A stretch of DNA of 64,000 nucleotides from Methanolobus sp. (lineage in GTDB: Archaea; Halobacteriota; Methanosarcinia; Methanosarcinales; Methanosarcinaceae): positions 124,001 to 188,000 of the forward strand of contig NZ_JADQBZ010000005.1 in assembly GCF_016278365.1 (NCBI RefSeq), given 5' to 3'. A program made the position numbers and the translations under genes. Below are positions 31,503 to 40,485 of this stretch, piece by piece (the stretch's first letter is position 1; every line of letters starts with the position of its first letter). The notes under the pieces are model-generated. The model was given only the letters and a program-made list of their open reading frames with translations. It did not search any database and was not told where the DNA came from.

Positions 31503-32816
31503 ATGTCCGGCTTGAGCGATACTTTAAAAAAGGTGACAAACGGCATTCTGGGGAAAAAGAATGCTAAAGGCAGTAGCTCGCCTTTTGGTTCAGGTGACCT
31601 TCCATTTTCTTCCGGTATCCCTGATTTGAATTCTCTTCCGGACCTGTCTTCTGCCTTCCCTCCCGGCTCACAGCCTGGTTTCCCAGGCACAAAGTCCTCT
31701 TCTCCTCCTGGGATGGGCTCGTCTGCGGGCATGCCACCATCACCATCTGGGATGATGCCTCCTGGTATGGGTGCTCCCGGAGCTGGACAAGCTGCCAATG
31801 CTGAGCAGAAAGAAGCCATAGAAGTACATGGCAAGAAGATCAAGGATGTTGAAACGAAGCTCTCAAAGGCCGATGTAACTCTGAGCATGGTGCAACGTGA
31901 TAATGAGGAGATCAGGAAAACAGTTGACAAGATCGACCAGAGCGTGCTAGAACTATTATCACTCTATGAGATCGTCTCCAACCAGGTAAACCCATTCGTG
32001 GGAGATGATATAGGGTCCCGTGCTACTATCGAGAGATTCGAGAAGACCGAGAAGAGGATCACTGAACTTGCGGACCTGCTTGTCATTTTTAAGAACGACA
32101 TGGATACTGTCATTCATAAGCTTAACATGCCCGGCATTTCCAAAGAGATTGGTGCAAAAATGCAGGATGTCGAGTCCAAGCTGAACGCTTTTGCCGATGC
32201 GATGTCCATGATGCATGAGGGCATAGAGCAACTGTCCTCACGGACAGAGGAGCTCTCCGGCAAGACTGAGATAATTGACCAGAACATACTCGAACTGGCA
32301 GAATCTACAAGTAATATCTCTTTAAGAGTGGATGAGCTGGAACGGAAAAGTGCTCTGCAGTCTTTGAGTGATGCAAAAGAAGAAATAGAAAATGCTTCCG
32401 GGGAAAGATTGGAAAACAGGGAGCAGGATAGTTCCCGAACAAGGTCAAAGAAAGGCCTTCCTCTTGTACGCCTGGAAAACCTGAGGACCGATCCTACAAG
32501 TGTTGTAGTCCTGCTCAACTGGATAGAGTTCCTGATGGAACGTGTCGGCAGGAACAACCTGATGGATGCATTGGACTATTATGTGGATATAGGATGGATA
32601 AGTGAGGATGTCAGGTCGGAAGTCATGGCATATGCCCGTGGCATCGACTACTATGTAGAAAAGCCTACATGGCGCCTGCTCCCCGAAGATCACACCAAGT
32701 CACTTCTGTTCATAGAAAGGCTCTGCGGACGCAAGATCGATCGCAACATGCTAAGCTCCATAGACAGGGAAATGTCAAAGGTTAAACACGGGCTGGAGGA
32801 GCTTTATGGGATTTGA
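31503..32816 (+). CDS. arlCDE: Archaellum protein ArlC/D/E fusion (FlaCE/FlaD family)
   Basis: A 437-residue cytoplasmic archaellum component. ATG 31503 (MSGLSDTLKKVTNG) is preferred; the longer frame from 31449 overlaps the expected leader. Residues about 22-105 are a low-complexity Pro/Gly/Ser/Met linker (PPGMGSSAGMPPSPSGMMPP). Residues 115-310 are predicted coiled coil with a repeated FlaC-like unit (NEEIRKTVDKIDQSVLEL; KTEIIDQNILELAEST). Residues about 325-437 are the FlaD/E C-terminal domain, ending IDREMSKVKHGLEELYGI. ArlC/D/E form the ring that links the motor to the chemotaxis adaptor CheF in euryarchaea. The stop overlaps arlF. Confidence 0.88.
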   Translation: MSGLSDTLKKVTNGILGKKNAKGSSSPFGSGDLPFSSGIPDLNSLPDLSSAFPPGSQPGFPGTKSSSPPGMGSSAGMPPSPSGMMPPGMGAPGAGQAANAEQKEAIEVHGKKIKDVETKLSKADVTLSMVQRDNEEIRKTVDKIDQSVLELLSLYEIVSNQVNPFVGDDIGSRATIERFEKTEKRITELADLLVIFKNDMDTVIHKLNMPGISKEIGAKMQDVESKLNAFADAMSMMHEGIEQLSSRTEELSGKTEIIDQNILELAESTSNISLRVDELERKSALQSLSDAKEEIENASGERLENREQDSSRTRSKKGLPLVRLENLRTDPTSVVVLLNWIEFLMERVGRNNLMDALDYYVDIGWISEDVRSEVMAYARGIDYYVEKPTWRLLPEDHTKSLLFIERLCGRKIDRNMLSSIDREMSKVKHGLEELYGI

Positions 32817-33237
32817 GGTGACGGTAGTCATTGCTATATTTTTTGTTTCGGCTCTTGTGGTTGGAACCTTTTCCTACACCGCGCTGAGTGCATCTTCTGA
32901 TATTATAAACGATGCATCAGAAGATCAGCACCAACTCCAGAGCAAGAGGTTGCATACTTCTATTAATATTGATCACTCTGTCCCCGGCGCTTCGGGAAGC
33001 ACTTATGATCTGACAGTAACGCTTACAAATAAAGGCAGTGAAACACTCCGTTTCGATGAGCTAAATGTCCTTATTGATGGGTATCTAGAACCTTACACTT
33101 TTAACGGATCTGCTGCTATCTGGGTTCCGGAAGAGACACGTAGCTTCACTGTGCCGGATCTTACGGGTGCCGGAACACACCGTCTCAAAGTCGTGACTGA
33201 GAATGGTATCTCAGCTTATGATACTTATCTGGTGTAA
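32806..33237 (+). CDS. arlF: Archaellum stator protein ArlF (FlaF)
   Basis: A 143-residue protein with one N-terminal membrane helix (VTVVIAIFFVSALVVGTFSY, residues 4-23) and an extracellular beta-sandwich rich in Thr and Val. This is the ArlF architecture; with ArlG it forms a filament-like stator that contacts the S-layer. Its ATG lies within the last codons of arlCDE (overlap 11 nt), showing translational coupling. The 87-nt gap to arlG is the longest within the operon. Confidence 0.85.
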   Translation: MGFEVTVVIAIFFVSALVVGTFSYTALSASSDIINDASEDQHQLQSKRLHTSINIDHSVPGASGSTYDLTVTLTNKGSETLRFDELNVLIDGYLEPYTFNGSAAIWVPEETRSFTVPDLTGAGTHRLKVVTENGISAYDTYLV

Positions 33238-33324
33238 GCCAGGCGGTGTCATATTTATATACTATAGTCAATATATTATAATTCTAATTATATTCTCCAA
33301 TTCACGACCAGACGGTAGGAAAGC

Positions 33325-33831
33325 ATGAAAAACATCCACATTCTCACAATGGGAAGCATTTCCAGGTGCCAACGGGCAGAAACTGCCATAACGCACATGA
33401 TCTTTTTCATTGTGGCTATCATTCTGGCTATGGGGGTCATCACAGTCCTTTCATCTGATGTGCAGTCTATCGTTTCATCTTCCTCCGTGAACAGCAAACT
33501 GGTAGCGCAACAGATGAGGACCGATATAACAATAGTGAACGATCCTTTAATGGTACCCTATGACACCTCCGGTAACAGTTATACATTCTATGCAAAGAAC
33601 ACAGGCAGGACCGAATTAACACCAGAGTTTATAACTGTGCTTGTAGACGGAATCATGGTTGCGTCGACAAATCTGGAAACTGAACTTATCGATGGTGATG
33701 TTGTGTGGAGACCCGGTGATGTCCTTGTGTTACGTGTGATTCCAAGCCCAAGCCCCCTTGATCCCGGGGACCATCGTATCCTTGTTGTCGCAGAGAACGG
33801 AAAGTCCGGCAGCATGAGCTTTAAAACGTAA
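33325..33831 (+). CDS. arlG: Archaellum stator protein ArlG (FlaG)
   Basis: A 168-residue protein with the membrane helix at residues about 25-45, preceded by RAETAITHMIFFIVAIILAM, which resembles a class III signal/helix of archaellin type, and an external beta domain. It partners ArlF. TAGGAAAGC precedes ATG 33325; an ATG at 33349 is an alternative. The stop overlaps the start of arlH by 1 nt (TAATG). Confidence 0.85.
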   Translation: MKNIHILTMGSISRCQRAETAITHMIFFIVAIILAMGVITVLSSDVQSIVSSSSVNSKLVAQQMRTDITIVNDPLMVPYDTSGNSYTFYAKNTGRTELTPEFITVLVDGIMVASTNLETELIDGDVVWRPGDVLVLRVIPSPSPLDPGDHRILVVAENGKSGSMSFKT

Positions 33832-34538
33832 TGGAGAAAAAAATGGTAAAGATATGTTCATTCGACATTCCCAGAGACGAACTAAATGGGAAACTGGGCG
33901 GCGGTTTTCCTGTAGGTTCACTTGTAGTGATAGAAGGTGGAAGCGGTGGTGGTAAAAGTTCCATCTCACAACGCCTTTCATTCGGGCTTAATGAGAATAA
34001 AGTCAGTGTTACTGTCATATCTACCCAGATGACAACAAAAGGTTTTATCAATCAGATGTATTCCATGGATTATCCCATAGCTCCTTACCTTTTGAATGGT
34101 TCCCTTCTGTACATCCCGGTAATACCACTTGTCCAGGCAGCGAAATCCAGATTCGATTTCCTTGAGAGACTGATGGCTGCAGAAGAGCTATTCGAAAAAG
34201 ATGTCATTATAATTGACACAATCTCTTCGCTCATAAAATACAGCGCAAATACGGAAAAAAGTCTTGACCTTATATCTTTTTTCAAGAAGCTTAATGGCAT
34301 GGGGAAAGTGATAATCCTTACCATAGAGCCCAACCAGCTTGATGAGGATATAGCTTCTATGTTCAGATCTTCCTGCGATGTTTACATCACACTCAAATCG
34401 AGACCTCTTGGAAGTGAGGTCAAGCGTACGATTGTGGTGAACAAGTTCACCGGAGCAAAAGGACCGGTGGGCCAGATGATAGGTTTCAGGATAGAACCAA
34501 GGGTTGGCCTGGTAGTGGAGATAGCTTCTGTATCATAA
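33831..34538 (+). CDS. arlH: Archaellum regulatory ATPase ArlH (FlaH)
   Basis: A 235-residue KaiC-like RecA fold protein. Walker A is EGGSGGGKSSISQRL at residues about 34-48 and Walker B is DVIIIDTISSLIKY. ArlH binds ATP, interacts with ArlI and modulates the motor; its hydrolysis is weak in known examples. The start ATG overlaps the arlG stop; a second ATG four codons on (MVKICSFDIP) is possible. The next gene, arlI, starts 19 nt after its stop. Confidence 0.93.
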   Translation: MEKKMVKICSFDIPRDELNGKLGGGFPVGSLVVIEGGSGGGKSSISQRLSFGLNENKVSVTVISTQMTTKGFINQMYSMDYPIAPYLLNGSLLYIPVIPLVQAAKSRFDFLERLMAAEELFEKDVIIIDTISSLIKYSANTEKSLDLISFFKKLNGMGKVIILTIEPNQLDEDIASMFRSSCDVYITLKSRPLGSEVKRTIVVNKFTGAKGPVGQMIGFRIEPRVGLVVEIASVS

Positions 34539-34557
34539 TGTCTGTAAAGGTGATTGA

Positions 34558-36219
34558 ATGGATCTGGAGTTTGAGAAAGCCATACAGAGAAATCCGCATC
34601 TGGGTGAATATGTACGGAAGTTCATGCAGGAGAACGGTGCTGATGAACCCGTTTTCATGGTAAAGCTTTCCAAGGACATAAATAAGGAAAATGTCAATCT
34701 CATCCTGCCTGTGGGGGATCCTGTTTTCATTCATCTCTATGGCACTTCCGAAATTGGAGAGGTTCGCTATTACAGCATAGAACCATTGCTGAACGACCTG
34801 GAGAAACAAAAGTACGATATTATCCTGAGCATCATTCTTGAAAAGTCAGCTAGTGAAGCCCTGCCTGATTCCGAGAGCGAGTTAAAGGAACTTATAATAA
34901 GACTCCTTGACGAATCTGTTGATATCGGTGCCGGAGGGAATATAGAAGCTGATGATAAGAAAGGTAAGTTCGATATATTGAACAAGCTAATACCTGTGCA
35001 AAAAAAAGTTCCTTTAACCCAGAACGAATACAACAAGCTGCTTTATCATATAGAAAGGAACATTATCGGTTCCGGTCCCATAGAACCTGTCATCAGGGAT
35101 CCCTATCTTGAAGATATCAGCAGCATTGGCGTGAACAATGTATTCATTGTCCACAAGATATTCGATACAATAAAAACAGACCTGAGCTTTGGGGATGAGA
35201 AAGGTCTTGATAACTGGCTCAGGAGCATGAGTGAGCGTATCGGCCGCCCTGTGAGCGATGCCCGCCCGATTGCAGATGGTGCATTGCCAGACGGGTCACG
35301 TATCAACATCATCTACAGTATTGATATCAGCAGACGTGGTAGCAGTTTCACGATGCGTAAGTTCAGTGAGGTCCCAGTCAGCATCATCCAGCTCATCAGC
35401 TGGGGTGCATTAAGTGCTGAAGCAGCTGCTTATATGTGGATGTGTCTTGAGAACGGTATGAGTGTCTTTTTCAGTGGGGAAACCGCCAGTGGAAAGACTA
35501 CAATGCTGAATGCCTGCCTTGCGTTCGTCAACCCCAGAGCAAAGGTATTCAGTGCTGAGGATACAGCTGAAGTCCAGCCTCCCCAGCCAGTATGGCAGCA
35601 ACTGATTACGCGTGAGGAAGGTCCCGTGGATTCCAGGGTGGATACGTTCACTCTGCTCAAGGCTGCTTTGCGTTCCAGGCCAAATTATATCATTGTAGGT
35701 GAGATCCGTGGAGCCGAAGGTAATGTAGCTTTCCAGGGTATGCAGACCGGGCACCCCGTCCTGGCAACCTTCCACGCATCTGCGGTCACTAAGATGATAC
35801 AGCGCCTGACAGCCGATCCTATCAATGTCCCTGTGACCTTCATTGATAACCTTAATGTGGCAATGATATTATCCGCAGTCTACCGAAAGGGGAAATTCCT
35901 TCGCCGATGTCTTGCAGTAGAGGAGATAGAGGGATACTATGAAGAAGTAGGTGGAGTGGTCACCAGGGCAGTTTTCCAGTGGGATCCCGAAACCGACAAG
36001 CATAACTTCAGGGGCCTGAACAACAGTTATATCCTTGAGAACAAGATTGCCACAAAACTGGGCTATGAGGATAAGAGGCAGATATACCAGGACCTTTTCC
36101 TCAGGGCAAGGATACTGGAGGAGATGCGTTCACGGGGTATAGAGGACTACTATGATGTACTTGATATCATAGTGAAGTTCTATAAGCATGGCGTCGATGG
36201 CCTGCCTTTCAGTGTGTAG
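34558..36219 (+). CDS. arlI: Archaellum motor ATPase ArlI (FlaI)
   Basis: A 553-residue secretion ATPase of the type II/IV family that powers assembly and rotation of the archaellum. Walker A is SGETASGKTTMLNAC at residues about 305-319 and Walker B is NYIIVGEIRGAEG; HASAVTKMIQRL provides the conserved histidine-box region. The N-terminal domain (residues 1-170) is the variable part seen in ArlI. Length is in the normal range. It sits between arlH and arlJ with close spacing. Confidence 0.95.
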   Translation: MDLEFEKAIQRNPHLGEYVRKFMQENGADEPVFMVKLSKDINKENVNLILPVGDPVFIHLYGTSEIGEVRYYSIEPLLNDLEKQKYDIILSIILEKSASEALPDSESELKELIIRLLDESVDIGAGGNIEADDKKGKFDILNKLIPVQKKVPLTQNEYNKLLYHIERNIIGSGPIEPVIRDPYLEDISSIGVNNVFIVHKIFDTIKTDLSFGDEKGLDNWLRSMSERIGRPVSDARPIADGALPDGSRINIIYSIDISRRGSSFTMRKFSEVPVSIIQLISWGALSAEAAAYMWMCLENGMSVFFSGETASGKTTMLNACLAFVNPRAKVFSAEDTAEVQPPQPVWQQLITREEGPVDSRVDTFTLLKAALRSRPNYIIVGEIRGAEGNVAFQGMQTGHPVLATFHASAVTKMIQRLTADPINVPVTFIDNLNVAMILSAVYRKGKFLRRCLAVEEIEGYYEEVGGVVTRAVFQWDPETDKHNFRGLNNSYILENKIATKLGYEDKRQIYQDLFLRARILEEMRSRGIEDYYDVLDIIVKFYKHGVDGLPFSV

Positions 36220-36228
36220 GTGAGCTTT

Positions 36229-37884
36229 ATGAGTTATGAGAAGGCTTTCAAGAACCTTGGCATGGAACCTCTGGTTTACGCAAAGAAATTTGCCCTGCCT
36301 ATTGTTCTGTTTGGCATTGTGTTCGCCGTTCTCATGTATACGTTGCTTCCCAATCTTTTCGTTGGTCCTGCAAAATACATACCTGTATTGGTCACTTTTG
36401 CATGTGTTTTCTTCGCCTTTTCATATCCTCTCTCCGTTCTTGCTGCAAAGGCCACGCGCATAGATAACAATATGCACTACTACATCACTCAGATGGGTTC
36501 CATAGCAACCGCGGAAACTCCCCGTCTCGACATCATCCGTATCGTTTCGGAGAATGACGACTACCGTGAACTTGCGACGGAAACAAGAAAAATATATGAC
36601 CTTGTGACAGTCTGGCACATGAGCCTGGCTGATGCCTGCAGGTTCATCTCCAAACGTACTCCTTCTATCATTTTTGAAGACTTCCTCGACAGGTTTGCTC
36701 ATGCACTCCAGTCAGGAGAGGACGTGAAAAGTTTCCTTTTCGCCGAGCAGAACGTGGTCATGAACGAATATGAATCCATGTACAATGGTGCTCTCTATGC
36801 AGTCGAGATAGTCAAGGAAATGTTCGTTTCCCTGGTCATGTCCCTTATCTTCCTGGCTTCTTTCGCAGTTATCATGCCGGTGATAACAGGCATGAACGCG
36901 GAACTGCTGATGTCAATCGTGGTTGTTGTCTTCCTTGTGACCGACCTTGTCATGGTCATGTTCACCAGGAGCAAAGTTCCTCAGGATCCGGCATGGAACA
37001 GGTCTGATACATTGACCAAGGATAAGCTGAGACTGTATCGTTCCATTCCAATCTCGGTCGGAGGCTGTATAATTGTAGGTATGGCCGTTCTCATGTATGG
37101 GAAGATCGAGACCCCTATAGCTGTTGCGATGTTCCTCACTCCTCTGGTTTATACGGGGCACGTTGCACGTAATATCGAAAAGGGCATTCGACGGAAAGAT
37201 GAGAACTTTCCTGCTTTTATCCGTTCCCTTGGCAGCTCTGCGGGCGCCAGGGGAGGCCTGATCGATGATGCATTGAAAGCTTTACGGTCTCACGATTTTG
37301 GCCCTCTCACAACAGATGTGAACAATCTCTATAAGCTCCTGGCGACAAGGATCGATAAGTTTGCCTCATGGGACCATTTCTCTGCAAACATCGGGAGCAA
37401 TCTCATCCAGAGATTCTCTGTGATGTTTGTCGAGGCAACTAACCTTGGTGGACAGCCGGATGTCATAGGTGACATTATAGCAACAAATTTCCACAGGATA
37501 GTCAACCTGAGGAAAAAAAGGACCCAATCTGCAAACAGCCTTGTGGGTGTCCTCTATGGACTTACGGGAGGCATCGGCTTTACCATGTACATTTCCCTCG
37601 GTGTCGTGGGACTGATGCAGGATATGTTCGCAACCGTGGAAATGCCTGCAGGTATGTCCATAGGGATGGTGCTGTACACTAATGTCGGGAACATTACCAC
37701 TCTTGAGAATATGGTACTTGGAATAATGATCGGCCATTCCCTGATGTCTGCCATTCTCATAAGGATAGTTGACGGAGGCCACATGCTCAGCTCCACCATC
37801 GACTTTGTTATCATGGTATGGATATCAGGAGCAAGTGCAATCGTGACAATGGCAGCAGTGTCCTCGCTCCTTGGGATGACTTGA
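36229..37884 (+). CDS. arlJ: Archaellum platform protein ArlJ (FlaJ)
   Basis: A 551-residue membrane protein of the type II secretion F family. The start is placed at ATG 36229, since TAGGTGAGC forms a ribosome site in front of it; a GTG at 36220 would place translation immediately after the arlI stop. About nine membrane helices flank two cytoplasmic T2SSF domains (residues about 90-190 and 320-430), the second containing IRSLGSSAGARGGLIDDALK. It anchors the motor in the membrane. It is the last gene of the operon, closed by a hairpin at 37905-37923. Confidence 0.94.
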   Translation: MSYEKAFKNLGMEPLVYAKKFALPIVLFGIVFAVLMYTLLPNLFVGPAKYIPVLVTFACVFFAFSYPLSVLAAKATRIDNNMHYYITQMGSIATAETPRLDIIRIVSENDDYRELATETRKIYDLVTVWHMSLADACRFISKRTPSIIFEDFLDRFAHALQSGEDVKSFLFAEQNVVMNEYESMYNGALYAVEIVKEMFVSLVMSLIFLASFAVIMPVITGMNAELLMSIVVVVFLVTDLVMVMFTRSKVPQDPAWNRSDTLTKDKLRLYRSIPISVGGCIIVGMAVLMYGKIETPIAVAMFLTPLVYTGHVARNIEKGIRRKDENFPAFIRSLGSSAGARGGLIDDALKALRSHDFGPLTTDVNNLYKLLATRIDKFASWDHFSANIGSNLIQRFSVMFVEATNLGGQPDVIGDIIATNFHRIVNLRKKRTQSANSLVGVLYGLTGGIGFTMYISLGVVGLMQDMFATVEMPAGMSIGMVLYTNVGNITTLENMVLGIMIGHSLMSAILIRIVDGGHMLSSTIDFVIMVWISGASAIVTMAAVSSLLGMT

Positions 37885-37904
37885 CAGAATAAGATATCGA
37901 AAAG

Positions 37905-37923
37905 GAAGGGATTCAAGCCCTTC
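37905..37923. terminator. Hairpin between the arl operon and the AksF/LeuB gene
   Basis: GAAGGG (37905-37910) and CCCTTC (37918-37923) pair around the loop ATTCAAG. It lies in the 70-nt convergent gap and could end transcription from both sides, though no long T run follows. Confidence 0.35.
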
Positions 37924-37954
37924 TGCCTGGCAGTGAAGGAGTGTCTTTTCCAGT

Positions 37955-38956
37955 CTATTTCCTCATCTCTTTTTTAATGTGATCTACAACTGCACAGGTC
38001 ATCTCTTTAGTTGTATAGGCTCCGCCCATGTCGGGGGTAATTATGCCCTCAGTAAGAGCAGCATCTACGGCTTCTTCAACGAGTGCAGCTTCCGACATGT
38101 GCCCATACCATTCCAGCATCATCATAAGGCTCAGTATGGCAGCTATAGGGTTTGCTATGCCTTTTCCTGCGATATCCGGGGCACTTCCGTGAACGGGTTC
38201 GAAGAATGCATGTTTGGTGCCTATATTAGCGCTGGGGAGCAGTCCGAGGCTGCCTACGAGTGCTGCAGACATATCACTGAGAATATCCCCGAAAAGGTTA
38301 GTCGTGACTATCACATCGTATTTTTCAGGCGAGCTGATAAGTTTATAGGCCATTGTATCCACTAGCTCGTCACTATAGTCAACGTCATGTGAAGCCGCTG
38401 TCTCGCGGCAGACATCCAGAAAAAGTTTGTCGGATTTCATGACATTGGATTTATGGACAATAACGATCCTGTTCTTTCTTTCCTTTGCCAGTTTACAGGC
38501 GTAACCGGCTATCCTCTCCGAGCCCTTGCGGGTGATAACTCTTTTTGTCCAGGAGATATCCTGCCCGATTTCCTCTATCCCTGAATAGAGCCCTTCGGTA
38601 TTTTCCCTGACGATCACAAAATTGAAATTACTCCTGTCAAGGATACCCCTGACAGTGGGCAGTGGCCTGATCGGGCGGATATTGGCATACATATCGAGCT
38701 CTTTCCGGATGGTCAGGAGCACACTCTTATAGTTGGGGTCAGGCGGGGTAGTGATAGCCCCAAAGAGTATGCAGTCACATCCTTTCAGGACTTCGAGGTC
38801 ATCATCGGTAATAGCCTGACCGGTCTTCTCCCATTTGCCATATCCCAGTTCCACAGGCACTTTCTCAACATCCAGTCCGAGCGTGTCCAGCACCTCTACA
38901 GCCGCAGGAATCACTTCCTTCCCAATCCCGTCACCCTCGATAACAGCAAGTTTCAA
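37955..38956 (-). CDS. Isopropylmalate / isohomocitrate dehydrogenase (LeuB or AksF)
   Basis: A 333-residue NAD-dependent beta-decarboxylating dehydrogenase. AVIEGDGIGKEVIPAAVEVL is the N-terminal family mark; FVIVRENTEGLYSGIEE, NVMKSDKLFLD and GDILSDMSAALVGSLGLLPS form the substrate and metal site, and HGSAPDIAGKGIANP binds the cofactor. The start is a TTG overlapping the previous stop, preceded by GAGGTGAT. Family members act in leucine synthesis (LeuB) or in the 2-oxoacid elongation that makes the coenzyme B side chain (AksF). The linked small subunit has a homoaconitase-type motif, which favours AksF, but sequence alone does not settle it. Confidence 0.88.
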   Translation of the reverse strand: MKLAVIEGDGIGKEVIPAAVEVLDTLGLDVEKVPVELGYGKWEKTGQAITDDDLEVLKGCDCILFGAITTPPDPNYKSVLLTIRKELDMYANIRPIRPLPTVRGILDRSNFNFVIVRENTEGLYSGIEEIGQDISWTKRVITRKGSERIAGYACKLAKERKNRIVIVHKSNVMKSDKLFLDVCRETAASHDVDYSDELVDTMAYKLISSPEKYDVIVTTNLFGDILSDMSAALVGSLGLLPSANIGTKHAFFEPVHGSAPDIAGKGIANPIAAILSLMMMLEWYGHMSEAALVEEAVDAALTEGIITPDMGGAYTTKEMTCAVVDHIKKEMRK

Positions 38957-39849
38957 TCCATCACCTCAACATTATCTAAAGAGCTCTCCTGCTCCCTTAA
39001 TTCCCTTACCAGATCCCACACAGCACTGGCCACGAAGAACTCGGATGCTCCCCAGTGTACCACAGCACCTTTGATACCTTTTATTGTTACAATGCCAGAT
39101 TTTTCTGAGCGGCAGCATCTTGTTATAAAAGGCCTTGAAGGTTTAAATATGTCCGACTTAAAAGGGCAGATATTCACAAAAGAGTAATCGATTCCCGGGA
39201 ATCTTGACTCGAAAAGGCTTCTCGATATTTCACATCCTACAAGCAGCGACCCATCCTCTGTGATCACATCCGAGTCAAGGCACTTACCCTCCAGTCCCGA
39301 CGAAGAGCACGGGAATACCGTTCCTGCTCCTTCAAATCGACGCAGGTCTGTCAGGTTCTCCGAGAACTTCACTGCGAGGTCCCCGAACACCCCGCTTGCC
39401 TCAAGCCTCCTTAGAACACTTGAAAGCCAGGACGGCTCGGGTGGCACTACATCCACTATCTCAATATTGAGTATTGCTGAGAGATCCGGCCTGTGCACAA
39501 AGGTCACATGCATATCAATGCCTGTGAATATAACCGTGTTGACATTTCCCTTGCAGAGCTCATGCGCAGTCTCGATCAGAAGAGCGCGGTCCTTGATGTT
39601 GAGTTGCTTCCCGTACTTTATGACCTCCTCACCGCCGGCTATTCTCTCAAGAGAACTGACCTCCCTCAGGAGCTGGTCCCCTGCCTGGCTGACCCGGTAC
39701 AGAGTGTATGTACCACTCTCATCACCACAGGAACAAGAGTTCTCTTCAATCATGTACTCAGTGAGGAAATAGATGCGTCTGTCAGCGTCTTCGGGAACTG
39801 GGCGAGTGACTCCCACATTCTTGTACTCTTGAGGAAAGATCATAGTCAT
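38953..39849 (-). CDS. Unknown protein between the HacB/LeuD-like and AksF/LeuB-like genes
   Basis: A 298-residue soluble protein of unknown family. Cysteines are unevenly placed: NSCSCGDE near residue 38, GTVFPCSSSGLEGKCLD near residue 180, NICPFK near residue 230 and TRCCRSEKSG near residue 245, which would allow metal or cluster binding. No SAM, nucleotide or membrane motif is evident. It overlaps the following dehydrogenase by 4 nt and follows the small-subunit gene after 28 nt, so it is in one operon with two enzymes of 2-oxoacid metabolism and probably serves that pathway. Confidence 0.8.
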   Translation of the reverse strand: MTMIFPQEYKNVGVTRPVPEDADRRIYFLTEYMIEENSCSCGDESGTYTLYRVSQAGDQLLREVSSLERIAGGEEVIKYGKQLNIKDRALLIETAHELCKGNVNTVIFTGIDMHVTFVHRPDLSAILNIEIVDVVPPEPSWLSSVLRRLEASGVFGDLAVKFSENLTDLRRFEGAGTVFPCSSSGLEGKCLDSDVITEDGSLLVGCEISRSLFESRFPGIDYSFVNICPFKSDIFKPSRPFITRCCRSEKSGIVTIKGIKGAVVHWGASEFFVASAVWDLVRELREQESSLDNVEVMD

Positions 39850-39877
39850 ATTGTAACTATCCGTGTCAGTTTAGATC

Positions 39878-40363
39878 TCATTCTTTTGCCGCAGCTTTCC
39901 TGTGCGCCACAAGTCCGCCATCGGTCAGTATTTCAAGCAGGAAGTCCGGCAGTTTGTTTCCATGACAGGTCCTTCCATTGACCCTGACAGTGCCTTCAAG
40001 GAGGTTAATCTCCATCTCGTCCCCTTCGTTGCACTCAACGTCCACCTCTATCAAAGGAAGTCCCACATTTATAGCGTTCCTGAAGAAGATCCTGGCAAAA
40101 TACCTGGCAACAACGCAGGAAACGCCTGCATGTTTAAGTGCAAGGGGCGCCTGCTCCCTGGAAGAACCGCAGCCGAAATTATCTCCTGCGACTATTATGT
40201 CACCTTTGCTGACCTTGCGGGGGAACTCTGGGTCAATGCCTTCCATCGCATGATCAGCAAACACCTGCATGTCCGTTGTACGAAGGTATTTGCCGGGTAT
40301 GATGACATCCGTATCGATATCGTTCCCGAAGATCCATACTCTTCCTTTGATTATACTGTCCAA
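39878..40363 (-). CDS. hacB: Homoaconitase / isopropylmalate isomerase small subunit
   Basis: A 161-residue aconitase-family small subunit. [21 protein letters not shown] carries the substrate loop YLRT with R28, equivalent to R26 of the Methanocaldococcus homoaconitase small subunit, where it binds the distal carboxylate; isopropylmalate isomerases of methanogens typically lack this Arg. [15 protein letters not shown] is the catalytic Ser region. The start is a TTG preceded by AAGGTGAT. If HacB, it acts in coenzyme B synthesis with a large subunit encoded elsewhere; LeuD remains possible because no large subunit is present to compare. Confidence 0.85.
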   Translation of the reverse strand: MDSIIKGRVWIFGNDIDTDVIIPGKYLRTTDMQVFADHAMEGIDPEFPRKVSKGDIIVAGDNFGCGSSREQAPLALKHAGVSCVVARYFARIFFRNAINVGLPLIEVDVECNEGDEMEINLLEGTVRVNGRTCHGNKLPDFLLEILTDGGLVAHRKAAAKE

Positions 40364-40485
40364 TATATCACCTTGAATTTAGTTTAACAATTCTGTCCTC
40401 TGATAAAAATGTGTTCCGGTGAATGCCTTGAAAACCAATTCAAGGAACTATGCAAAAAATAGAAAAAAGAAAGGTATGTGACAGA

